A stretch of 62,500 nucleotides of DNA from Paenibacillus lycopersici (GTDB lineage Bacteria; Bacillota; Bacilli; Paenibacillales; Paenibacillaceae), in assembly GCF_010119935.1 (NCBI RefSeq), contig NZ_CP048209.1:6295001-6357500 (forward strand), read 5' to 3'. Each line of letters starts with the position of its first letter. Positions within the stretch are counted from its first letter, which is position 1. A program made the position numbers and the translations under genes. Under the pieces are notes generated by a model, which did not search any database, was not told where the DNA came from, and was given only the letters and a program-made list of their open reading frames with translations. Shown in pieces: positions 16,443 through 24,894 of the stretch.

Positions 16443-16628
16443 TTACCAGCTTGCTTTTTTGACGCCAGGAATCTGGCCTTTGTATGCTAATTCACGGAAA
16501 CAAATCCGGCAAATTTTAAACTTTTGCAAAACGGAATGCGGACGGCCGCAACGTTCGCAGCGTGTATAAGCCTGCACTTTGAATTTAGGAGCACGTTGCT
16601 GCTTAACCTTCATCGAAGTTTTTGCCAC
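16443..16628 (-). CDS. rpsN: 30S ribosomal protein S14, type Z
   Basis: The product is 61 residues with two CxxC pairs (CERCGR and CRICFRE), which make this the short, zinc-binding S14 form rather than the longer zinc-free paralogue. The start is GTG (16626-16628) after GGAGGTG. It sits between rplE and rpsH, the usual spc position. Confidence 0.98.
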   Translation of the reverse strand: MAKTSMKVKQQRAPKFKVQAYTRCERCGRPHSVLQKFKICRICFRELAYKGQIPGVKKASW

Positions 16629-16650
16629 TTGGTATTACACCTCCTGTGGA

Positions 16651-17193
16651 TTACTTCGTAAACGGCATGCCCAGTTGGGTCAGCAGTTCACGAGCTTCTT
16701 CGTCCGATTTTGCCGTCGTGACGATGACGACGTCCATACCGCGAACTTTATCTACTTTATCGTACTCGATCTCCGGGAAGATCAGCTGCTCTTTCAAGCC
16801 GAGTGTGTAGTTACCACGACCATCGAACGCTTTGTTCGATACGCCGCGGAAGTCGCGTACGCGTGGGAGAGTGACATTGAACAGTTTATCAAGGAAGTAG
16901 TACATACGCTCGCCGCGCAGCGTTACTTTAACCCCGATTGGCATATTCTCGCGAAGTTTGAAACCGGCAATCGATTTCTTCGAGCGAGTAACAACCGGTT
17001 TTTGACCCGAGATCAGACGCATGTCTTCAACAGCCGCATCCAGCACTTTGGAGTTGGAAACTGCTTCGCCGACACCCATGTTGATGACGACTTTCTCGAT
17101 CTTCGGCACTTGCATAACCGTTGTATAGTTGAATTTCTGCATCAAAGCAGGCGTGATTTCATTCAAGAAACGATCTTTCATTCTTACTGCCAT
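16651..17193 (-). CDS. rplE: 50S ribosomal protein L5
   Basis: The 180-residue protein binds 5S rRNA with L18 and contacts S13 across the subunit interface. Family motifs: IEKVVINMGVGEAVSNSKVLD, GQKPVVTRSKKSIAGFKLRE (about 55-80), and IFPEIEYDKVDKVRGMDV near the C-terminus. AAAGGAGGTCC precedes the ATG. Confidence 0.98.
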   Translation of the reverse strand: MAVRMKDRFLNEITPALMQKFNYTTVMQVPKIEKVVINMGVGEAVSNSKVLDAAVEDMRLISGQKPVVTRSKKSIAGFKLRENMPIGVKVTLRGERMYYFLDKLFNVTLPRVRDFRGVSNKAFDGRGNYTLGLKEQLIFPEIEYDKVDKVRGMDVVIVTTAKSDEEARELLTQLGMPFTK

Positions 17194-17224
17194 GTAACGT
17201 GGACCTCCTTTCCGTATCGGTCAA

Positions 17225-17578
17225 TTAATCGATTACCTCGCCGGATTTTTTAGCGACCCGGACTTTTTTACCGTTATCCAGCACTTTATAACCGATACGA
17301 GTTACTTTACCGCTCTTCGGATCGATGTGCATAACGTTGGATACGTGAATTGCCGCTTCTTGTTCGATGATGCCGCCTTGCGGGTTAGCCTGCGAAGGAC
17401 GGGAATGCTTCTTCACCATATTGACGCCTTCGATAAGAACGCGGTTTTGACGCGGATACGCAGCAATGACGCGACCTTTCTTGCCTTTGTCTTTGCCTGT
17501 AATGACCATAACCGTGTCGTCTTTCTTCACGTGCAATTTATTGTTGTGGGATTCCAACACTTTTTTCAACCGTGGCAT
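17225..17578 (-). CDS. rplX: 50S ribosomal protein L24
   Basis: The product is 117 residues with a KOW motif near the N-terminus (VMVITGKDKGKKGRVIA) and the GVNMVKKHSRPSQANPQGG stretch. L24 is one of the assembly initiators of the 50S subunit and lines the tunnel exit. AGGAGGTG lies 6 nt before the ATG. Confidence 0.98.
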   Translation of the reverse strand: MPRLKKVLESHNNKLHVKKDDTVMVITGKDKGKKGRVIAAYPRQNRVLIEGVNMVKKHSRPSQANPQGGIIEQEAAIHVSNVMHIDPKSGKVTRIGYKVLDNGKKVRVAKKSGEVID

Positions 17579-17622
17579 GAGTTACACCTCCTGCGTGCTT
17601 GCGCCGATGCGCAAAGTCTAAA

Positions 17623-17991
17623 TTAGATAACTTCCGGAGCAAGCGATACGATTTTCATGAAGTCACGATCGCGAAGTTCGCGAGCAACTGGTCCGAAAAT
17701 ACGCGTGCCGCGCGGGCTTTTGTCTTCCTTCACGATTACAGCCGCATTCTCGTCAAATGCGATGTAAGAACCGTCTTTACGGCGAACCGCACGCTTCGTA
17801 CGAACGATAACCGCTTTTACTACATCACCCTTTTTGACAACGCCACCGGGTGTTGCTTGTTTGACGGAGCAGACGATCAAATCGCCGATATGGCCTACGC
17901 GACGTCCTGTACCACCGAGTACACGAATACACATCAGTTCTTTCGCGCCGGAGTTGTCAGCGACAGCCAAACGTGTAAATGGTTGAATCAT
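17623..17991 (-). CDS. rplN: 50S ribosomal protein L14
   Basis: This 122-residue L14 begins MIQPFTRLAVADNSGAKE and contains the RGTRIFGPVARELRD motif. It sits at the intersubunit bridge B8 and is the docking site for the silencing factor RsfS. GGAGGAC precedes the ATG. Confidence 0.98.
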   Translation of the reverse strand: MIQPFTRLAVADNSGAKELMCIRVLGGTGRRVGHIGDLIVCSVKQATPGGVVKKGDVVKAVIVRTKRAVRRKDGSYIAFDENAAVIVKEDKSPRGTRIFGPVARELRDRDFMKIVSLAPEVI

Positions 17992-18034
17992 TTCAACGTC
18001 CTCCTTTCGGGAAAATGCTTAACGGGAAGCATTC

Positions 18035-18298
18035 TTACAAAATAACAGCAGCTTCAACGATTTCGACCAGGCGGAACCGTTTGTCTTTCGATAACGGGCG
18101 AGTTTCCATGACTTTGACGATGTCGCCGATCTTCGCTTGGTTGTTCTCGTCATGAGCCTTGAATTTTTTCGTGTATTTAATCCGTTTGTGGTACAGATCG
18201 TGTTTCTTGTATGTCTCGATCGAGACAACGATAGTTTTATCCATCTTGTCAGATACGACTTTACCGATTTGAACTTTGCGGGCATTGCGTTCGCTCAT
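18035..18298 (-). CDS. rpsQ: 30S ribosomal protein S17
   Basis: The product is 87 residues with an OB fold and motifs VSDKMDKTIVVSIET and KFKAHDE. It is a primary 16S rRNA binder in the 30S body. The ATG at 18298 lies 6 nt from GGAGG; the ATG two codons earlier abuts the SD and is unlikely to be used. Confidence 0.97.
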   Translation of the reverse strand: MSERNARKVQIGKVVSDKMDKTIVVSIETYKKHDLYHKRIKYTKKFKAHDENNQAKIGDIVKVMETRPLSKDKRFRLVEIVEAAVIL

Positions 18299-18345
18299 GT
18301 TCATCCTCCTTCCACAATTCGTTATTCGTTACGGACGATCGCAGA

Positions 18346-18546
18346 CTAGCTGCTGATTCCGAGTTCTCTTTCACGAAGAACGGTTTTGGCACGAGCTATA
18401 TCCTTACGAACATCGCGGATACGAGTTGGGTTTTCCAGTTGGCCGGTAGCCAATTGAAAACGAAGGTTGAATAGCTCTTCTTTGAAACCAGCGACTTTTT
18501 GTTCGAGTTCAACAGAGGTAAGGTTGCGGAATTCATTAGCTTTCAT
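18346..18546 (-). CDS. rpmC: 50S ribosomal protein L29
   Basis: The product is 66 residues, two antiparallel helices with FNLRFQLATGQLENPTRIRD. L29 lies beside L23 at the tunnel exit. The ATG at 18546 is inside the end of rplP, an 11-nt overlap, with GGTGG 8 nt upstream. The overlap suggests coupled translation. Confidence 0.97.
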   Translation of the reverse strand: MKANEFRNLTSVELEQKVAGFKEELFNLRFQLATGQLENPTRIRDVRKDIARAKTVLRERELGISS

Positions 18547-18970
18547 TTGCTTCACCACCCACTTCTTCGCGTTTCACGAACTTCGTTTTAACTGGCAGTT
18601 TATGTGCCGCAAGACGCATAGCTTCGCGTGCGATCTCTTCAGATACGCCAGCAAGCTCGAACATTATTTTGCCCGGTTTCACGACTGCAACCCACTTCTC
18701 GACGTTACCTTTACCGCTACCCATCCGGACTTCCAGAGGTTTCTGCGTAATAGGTTTCGCCGGGAAGATCTTGATCCAAACTTTACCGCCACGTTTGATA
18801 TAACGAGTCATCGCGATACGCGCCGCTTCGATCTGACGGTTCGTCACCCATGCAGGCTCGAGGGCTTGCAGGCCGTATTCGCCGAATGCTACTTCAACGC
18901 CGCCTTTAGCGCGACCTTTCATGTGACCGCGTTGTTGCTTACGGTGTTTGACACGTTTTGGGACCAACAT
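18536..18970 (-). CDS. rplP: 50S ribosomal protein L16
   Basis: This 144-residue L16 begins MLVPKRVKHRKQQRG and contains the WIKIFPAKPITQKPLEVRMGSGKG segment around residues 60-85 (KPLEVRMGSGKG). It helps organise the A-site region of the 50S. GGAGGCAAC precedes the ATG, and the stop codon of rpsC is 2 nt upstream. Confidence 0.98.
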   Translation of the reverse strand: MLVPKRVKHRKQQRGHMKGRAKGGVEVAFGEYGLQALEPAWVTNRQIEAARIAMTRYIKRGGKVWIKIFPAKPITQKPLEVRMGSGKGNVEKWVAVVKPGKIMFELAGVSEEIAREAMRLAAHKLPVKTKFVKREEVGGEANES

Positions 18971-18972
18971 GA

Positions 18973-19635
18973 TTAGTTGCCTCCTTCCTGTGGAGCTTTC
19001 TTCTTAGTCGGAAGGATTTCGCCGCGGTAGATCCAGACTTTTACGCCGATACGGCCGTAAGTCGTGTGAGCTTCCGCTGTTCCATAATCAATGTCTGCAC
19101 GCAGCGTATGAAGTGGAACCGTACCTTCGCTGTAGCCTTCCTGACGAGCAATCTCAGCGCCGCCCAAACGACCGCTAACGGACGTTTTGATACCTTTTGC
19201 GCCAGCACGGATTGTACGTTGAATGGATTGTTTCATTGCACGACGGAACGAGATCCGACGCTCGAGTTGTTGCGCGATGCTTTCCGCAACGAGTACGGCA
19301 TCCAATTCCGGATTTTTGATCTCGGAGATGTTGATGTGCACTTTTTTGCCTTTAGCGATTTTGGAAAGCTCGGAACGCAGGTTTTCAACCTCGGAGCCGC
19401 CTTTACCAATAACCATACCAGGCTTAGCTGTATGAATCGTAACGTTAACGCGGTTTGCCGCACGTTCGATTTCGAACTTGGAAACAGCCGCATCTTTCAA
19501 CTTGTTTTTGAGGTGCTCACGGATTTTTACGTCTTCCATAAGCAAGTCGCCGAAGTCTTTGCCAGCGTACCATTTGGATTCCCAATCACGGATAACGCCG
19601 ATACGAAGACCGACCGGGTTTACTTTTTGTCCCAC
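18973..19635 (-). CDS. rpsC: 30S ribosomal protein S3
   Basis: The product is 220 residues with a type II KH domain (VIGKGGSEVENLR, about 65-77) and the C-terminal domain with SGRLGGAEIARQEGYSEG. S3 lines the mRNA entry tunnel and takes part in mRNA unwinding. The start is GTG (19633-19635) after AAGGAGGG. Confidence 0.98.
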   Translation of the reverse strand: MGQKVNPVGLRIGVIRDWESKWYAGKDFGDLLMEDVKIREHLKNKLKDAAVSKFEIERAANRVNVTIHTAKPGMVIGKGGSEVENLRSELSKIAKGKKVHINISEIKNPELDAVLVAESIAQQLERRISFRRAMKQSIQRTIRAGAKGIKTSVSGRLGGAEIARQEGYSEGTVPLHTLRADIDYGTAEAHTTYGRIGVKVWIYRGEILPTKKKAPQEGGN

Positions 19636-19648
19636 ACGTTGTCCCTCC

Positions 19649-19984
19649 TTATTTTTCGGATACCACCAAAGTGATGTGGCTGGTTCTTTTGTTAATCCGG
19701 CTAGCGCGGCCCATAGCGCGCGGGCGGAAACGTTTCATGGTTGGACCTTGGTTAACGAATACTTGCGAAATGACAAGCTTGTTAACGTCCAGTTGGAAGT
19801 TGTGCTCCGCGTTTGCGATAGCGGAATTCAGCAGCTTCTCAACGATTGGGGAAGCCGATTTTGGCGTGTGACGCAGAATTGCGATCGCTTCGCCAACTTG
19901 CTTGCCGCGAATCAAGTCCACAACCAGCTGCGCTTTGCGAGGAGCAATGCGGACATGGTTAGCGTATGCTTTAGCTTCTGGCAT
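19649..19984 (-). CDS. rplV: 50S ribosomal protein L22
   Basis: The 111-residue L22 starts with AKAYANHVRIAPRKAQLVVD and has the long beta-hairpin region RFRPRAMGRASRINKRTSH that reaches into the exit tunnel. The hairpin shows no insertion or deletion of the type tied to macrolide resistance. GAGGAGGTTC precedes the ATG. Confidence 0.98.
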   Translation of the reverse strand: MPEAKAYANHVRIAPRKAQLVVDLIRGKQVGEAIAILRHTPKSASPIVEKLLNSAIANAEHNFQLDVNKLVISQVFVNQGPTMKRFRPRAMGRASRINKRTSHITLVVSEK

Positions 19985-20024
19985 GGATGAACCTCCTCTC
20001 GATCATTAATCCTTATTCAATCGA

Positions 20025-20306
20025 TTAACGACGACCCGTTTTCTTGTCATCGTTACCGTGACCTTTGTACGAACGCGTTGGCGCGAACTCACCGAGTTTG
20101 TGTCCAACCATATCTTCCGTCACATAAACCGGCACGTGTTTCTTGCCGTCATAAACAGCGAAAGTGTGGCCGATGAATTGCGGGAAAATTGTCGAACGGC
20201 GCGACCAAGTTTTAACAACGACTTTCTTGTTCGTTTCGTTCAGCACTTCAACTTTTTTCAGCAGGTAGCCGTCGATAAACGGACCTTTCTTCAAACTGCG
20301 ACCCAT
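20025..20306 (-). CDS. rpsS: 30S ribosomal protein S19
   Basis: The 93-residue product starts MGRSLKKGPFIDGYLLKK and includes the WSRRSTIFPQFIGHTFAVYDG motif. It forms part of the 30S head next to S13. The ATG at 20306 follows GGGAGGATC, so an upstream ATG (20324) is rejected. Confidence 0.98.
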   Translation of the reverse strand: MGRSLKKGPFIDGYLLKKVEVLNETNKKVVVKTWSRRSTIFPQFIGHTFAVYDGKKHVPVYVTEDMVGHKLGEFAPTRSYKGHGNDDKKTGRR

Positions 20307-20374
20307 GGATGATCCTCCCTTCACGCTAGCGTTACGCGACGCTGCGCGTCACGCAGATGACGCCAAGGCGCCTA

Positions 20375-21205
20375 TTATTTCGTGCGGCGACGCACGATGT
20401 ATTGGCTCGATGCTTTTTTCTTCTTGCGTGTTTTGAAACCAAGCGTAGGCTTGCCCCATGGAGACATCGGGGATTTACGTCCGATCGGAGCGCGGCCTTC
20501 ACCACCACCGTGCGGGTGATCGTTCGGGTTCATGACGACACCGCGGACTTCAGGACGTTTGCCGAGCCAACGGGAACGGCCGGCTTTACCGATTTTCACG
20601 AGCTCGTGATCTTCGTTACCGACGGAACCGATTGTTGCACGGCAAGTTTTCAGGATACGACGAACTTCGCCGGACGTCAAGCGAATCGTAACGTACTGTT
20701 CTTCTTTACCAAGAAGCTGAGCTTCCGTGCCTGCGGCACGAACAAGTTGTCCGCCTTTGCCAGGCTTCAGCTCGATGTTGTGGATAACTGTACCGACCGG
20801 AATGTTCTCAAGCGGCAATGCGTTGCCGATCTTGATATCGGCTGCCGGGCCGGATACGATCTTATCGCCAACTTTCAAACCTTTAGGAGCGATGATGTAG
20901 CTCTTCTCGCCGTCCACGTAGTGGATCAGGGCGATGTTGGACGTACGGTTCGGATCGTATTCGATCGTCGCTACGTTACCAACGATACCGTCCTTGTTAC
21001 GTTTAAAGTCGATAATCCGGTATTTACGTTTATGGCCGCCACCATGATGGCGAACCGTAATTTTGCCTTGGTTGTTACGACCGGCTTTTTTGAAAAGCGG
21101 CGCAAGAAGCGATTTCTCCGGTGTGCTTGTCGTGATCTCTTCGAAAGTCGAGACGGACATCGCACGACGCGCTGGAGAAGTCGGTTTATACTTCTTAATA
21201 GGCAC
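20375..21205 (-). CDS. rplB: 50S ribosomal protein L2
   Basis: This 276-residue L2 carries the OB and SH3-like RNA-binding domains, and the near-C-terminal RGVVMNPNDHPHGGGEGR segment with the conserved His important for peptidyl-transferase function. The start is GTG (21203-21205) after GGAGGGAATCTAA. It sits between rplW and rpsS. Confidence 0.98.
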   Translation of the reverse strand: MPIKKYKPTSPARRAMSVSTFEEITTSTPEKSLLAPLFKKAGRNNQGKITVRHHGGGHKRKYRIIDFKRNKDGIVGNVATIEYDPNRTSNIALIHYVDGEKSYIIAPKGLKVGDKIVSGPAADIKIGNALPLENIPVGTVIHNIELKPGKGGQLVRAAGTEAQLLGKEEQYVTIRLTSGEVRRILKTCRATIGSVGNEDHELVKIGKAGRSRWLGKRPEVRGVVMNPNDHPHGGGEGRAPIGRKSPMSPWGKPTLGFKTRKKKKASSQYIVRRRTK

Positions 21206-21267
21206 TTAGATTCCCTCCTTAACCAATATCTCGTTCAACCCCGTCAGCCCCGAGGGCCGAGCGTGAA

Positions 21268-21558
21268 TTAAACTGTTTCGAAAAATTCAAGCTCGTTGCT
21301 GTCAGCGCTCAATTGAACGATCGCTTTTTTCCACTCGGACGTATATCCGCTGTGTCTTCCGTAACGCTTCGGTTTCGCCGGCATGCGCAGCGTGTTCACG
21401 CTCGTTACTTTTACTTTGAAGATCGATTGGATCGCGAGTTTGATCTCGGTCTTGTTGGCACGAAGATCAACTTCGAAAACATAACGTTTGTTCGCCATGA
21501 ATTCGCTCGTTTGTTCCGTAATGATCGGGCGCTTGATAATATCGCGTGGATTTTTCAT
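21268..21558 (-). CDS. rplW: 50S ribosomal protein L23
   Basis: The product is 96 residues: KNPRDIIKRPIITEQTS at the start, then the RANKTEIKLAIQSIFKVKV core. L23 at the tunnel exit is the docking site of trigger factor and SRP. Its ATG shares one base with the rplD stop codon (TAATG), a coupled start. Confidence 0.98.
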   Translation of the reverse strand: MKNPRDIIKRPIITEQTSEFMANKRYVFEVDLRANKTEIKLAIQSIFKVKVTSVNTLRMPAKPKRYGRHSGYTSEWKKAIVQLSADSNELEFFETV

Positions 21559-22181
21559 TACGCAAGCACCTCCTGTACTTTTTCGACCGCTTCCTTCGTG
21601 ATGATCAGCTGGTCGTATTTCATAACGTCGAGAACATTGATGCCATCGGCTGCAACGAACTTCACGTTAGGAATGTTACGCGCGGACAGTGCAACATTGT
21701 CCTCATAGTTCGCTGTAACAACAAGTGCTTTGCGAGCCACTTTCAGGTTGTTCAAGATCGCAGCGAATTCTTTCGTCTTCGGTTGCGCGAGCGCCAGTTG
21801 ATCAAGAACGATAATTTCGTTGTCGATTACTTTCGAAGACAGTGCGGATTTGATTGCCAAGCGACGAACTTTTTTAGGAAGTTTGAAGCTGTAGCTGCGA
21901 GGCGTTGGTCCGAAAACCGTACCGCCGCCAACCCATTGCGGTGCACGAATGGAACCTTGACGAGCGCGGCCCGTGCCTTTTTGTTTCCAAGGCTTACGTC
22001 CGCCGCCGCGTACTTCGGAGCGACCCTTCGTGTCATGCGTGCCTCTGCGTTCAGAAGCTTGCTGAAGCAATACTGCGCTATGCAGGACGTGAACGTTCGG
22101 TTCGATACCGAATACCGCTTCGGACAATTCGATCTCGCCCACTTGCGAACCGTTCACGCTATAAAGTGCTACTTTCGGCAT
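21558..22181 (-). CDS. rplD: 50S ribosomal protein L4
   Basis: The product is 207 residues with the extended tunnel loop GGGRKPWKQKGTGRARQGS around residues 60-80. In E. coli L4 represses its own S10 operon. Whether it does so here is not known, but a terminator-like hairpin sits in the S10 leader. GGAGG lies 8 nt before the ATG. Confidence 0.98.
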   Translation of the reverse strand: MPKVALYSVNGSQVGEIELSEAVFGIEPNVHVLHSAVLLQQASERRGTHDTKGRSEVRGGGRKPWKQKGTGRARQGSIRAPQWVGGGTVFGPTPRSYSFKLPKKVRRLAIKSALSSKVIDNEIIVLDQLALAQPKTKEFAAILNNLKVARKALVVTANYEDNVALSARNIPNVKFVAADGINVLDVMKYDQLIITKEAVEKVQEVLA

Positions 22182-22206
22182 TTCATGTTCCTCCTTTCTT
22201 TAACGA

Positions 22207-22827
22207 TTATTTCTTCACCGTGGATTTAACTTTTACAAAGCTGTTTTTAGCGCCTGGAACGGAGCCTTTAACGAGCAATACATTACGTTCCGCGTCAACG
22301 CGTACGATTTCAAGGTTTTGAATCGTAACCGTTTCGCTTCCCATGTGACCTGGCAGGTGTTTACCTTTCGGTACGCGGTTCGCTTGGATGGAACCCATCG
22401 AACCTGGACCGCGGTGGTAACGCGAGCCGTGAGCCATCGGTCCGCGGCTTTGGTTCCAACGTTTGATCGTACCCGTGAAACCCTTACCTTTGGACGTAGC
22501 TGTTACGTCAACGAATTCGCCAGCAGTGAATAGGTCAGCCTTGATCTCTTGGCCAACTTCAAATCCCCCGTTTACGCCGCGGAATTCACGAATGTAGCGC
22601 TTAGGAGCCGTATCGGCTTTTTTCGCGTGGCCGATTTCCGGCTTGTTCGTTCTGCTTTCTTTCTTGTCGGCGAAACCTACTTGAATGGATGTATATCCAT
22701 CGTTCTCTTGGTCTTTCTTTTGCAAAACAACACAAGGACCTGCTTCGATAACCGTTACCGGAACTACGTTACCGTCGGCAGTGAATACTTGCGTCATCCC
22801 CAGTTTTCTACCTAAGATACCTTTCAT
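22207..22827 (-). CDS. rplC: 50S ribosomal protein L3
   Basis: The 206-residue L3 starts MKGILGRKLGMTQVF and contains the central-extension motif HGSRYHRGPGSMG, which comes close to the peptidyl-transferase centre. GAGGTG precedes the ATG. It follows rpsJ by 40 nt. Confidence 0.98.
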   Translation of the reverse strand: MKGILGRKLGMTQVFTADGNVVPVTVIEAGPCVVLQKKDQENDGYTSIQVGFADKKESRTNKPEIGHAKKADTAPKRYIREFRGVNGGFEVGQEIKADLFTAGEFVDVTATSKGKGFTGTIKRWNQSRGPMAHGSRYHRGPGSMGSIQANRVPKGKHLPGHMGSETVTIQNLEIVRVDAERNVLLVKGSVPGAKNSFVKVKSTVKK

Positions 22828-22867
22828 GTTGACACCTCATTCCCTTTCCATGTTGAAATAACGTTTC

Positions 22868-23176
22868 TTACAGTTTGATTTCGATATCTACACCGGATGG
22901 CAGGTCAAGACGCATCAATGCATCAACCGTTTGCGGTGTTGGATTCACAATGTCGATCAAACGCTTGTGTGTGCGCATCTCGAATTGTTCACGAGAATCC
23001 TTGTACTTGTGTACCGCACGCAGAATGGTGATGATTTGCTTCTCGGTTGGAAGCGGAATCGGCCCAGACACGCCTGCACCGGAACGTTTCGCAGTTTCAA
23101 CAATCTTCTCTGCGGATTGATCCAGAATTCTGTGATCGTATGCTTTCAAGCGAATACGAATCTTTTGCTTAGCCAT
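22868..23176 (-). CDS. rpsJ: 30S ribosomal protein S10 (NusE)
   Basis: The 102-residue product begins MAKQKIRIRLKAYDHRILD and contains the GPIPLPTEKQI loop. S10 also acts as NusE, linking transcription to translation through NusG. The ATG at 23176 follows AAGGAGGGACTTAT; in-frame upstream codons to 23281 are leader sequence. It is the first gene of the S10-spc-alpha superoperon. Confidence 0.98.
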   Translation of the reverse strand: MAKQKIRIRLKAYDHRILDQSAEKIVETAKRSGAGVSGPIPLPTEKQIITILRAVHKYKDSREQFEMRTHKRLIDIVNPTPQTVDALMRLDLPSGVDIEIKL

Positions 23177-23223
23177 ATAAGTCCCTCCTTCTATCGCCCA
23201 ATTTAGTATCGGACATACTCCGT

Positions 23224-23270
23224 AAGAAAACCCGACACGCTCCTCATGGCAAAGGAGCCGTGTGTGTCGG
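23224..23270 (-). promoter_or_regulatory. Terminator-like hairpin in the S10 operon leader
   Basis: On the minus strand CCGACAC pairs with GTGTCGG, enclosing an inner GCTCCT/AGGAGC stem, and the hairpin is followed by GTTTTCTT. It lies between the S10 promoter and rpsJ, so it can act as a transcription attenuator for the whole superoperon. The effector, if any, cannot be told from the sequence. Confidence 0.65.
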
Positions 23271-23311
23271 CAACCTCTCACATCATCGCAACGTCACAGA
23301 CCAACTTCACT

Positions 23312-23340
23312 ATTATATCTAATCCAGTGGGCGATTGCAA
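23312..23340 (-). promoter_or_regulatory. Sigma-A-type promoter of the S10 operon
   Basis: TTGCAA (23335-23340) and a perfect TATAAT (23312-23317) are separated by 17 nt, about 135 nt upstream of rpsJ. The remaining 190 nt up to the tuf terminator shows no gene or clear motif. Confidence 0.8.
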
Positions 23341-23533
23341 CATAAATCCTTGTGTTTGCAATGATTTCTTCGTTGGCATCTTCTACATGCCCGCCGGCAC
23401 GCCGAACGGTTACTTGTTCGAATGATTCTTGCCGTTTCGTCTGTCACGCTCAAAAACGTCTTACTCATTATTATTGAAAAAACGCTTTCTCCGCAAACCT
23501 CAAATTATGAGAATTCTGTTCGGTTATGGAATG

Positions 23534-23558
23534 AAAAAAACCCTCACCGAAGTGAGGG
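23534..23558 (-). terminator. Intrinsic terminator after tuf
   Basis: CCCTCAC and GTGAGGG enclose a TTCG tetraloop, followed by seven Ts on the minus strand. It ends the str operon and separates it from the S10 promoter. Confidence 0.93.
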
Positions 23559-23588
23559 CTTCAAAGCGCAGCTTACGCCGCGGCTTTA

Positions 23589-24779
<1,191 letters not shown>

Positions 24780-24818
24780 TGAACTCTTCCTCCTCAATAT
24801 TTAGAGAATTATGTGATC

Positions 24819-24856
24819 GGCCGAATGAACGCCGCGAGGACGTCCATCATTCGGCC
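24819..24856 (-). repeat. Perfect stem-loop between fusA and tuf
   Basis: GGCCGAATGA and TCATTCGGCC form a perfect 10-bp stem around an 18-nt loop that itself contains the palindrome GGACGTCC. There is no U-tract, so it is more likely an RNA processing or stability element than a terminator. Confidence 0.7.
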
Positions 24857-24894
24857 AAGGTACAGCTTATGCCATTCTTGATGGTCAAAGGCTC

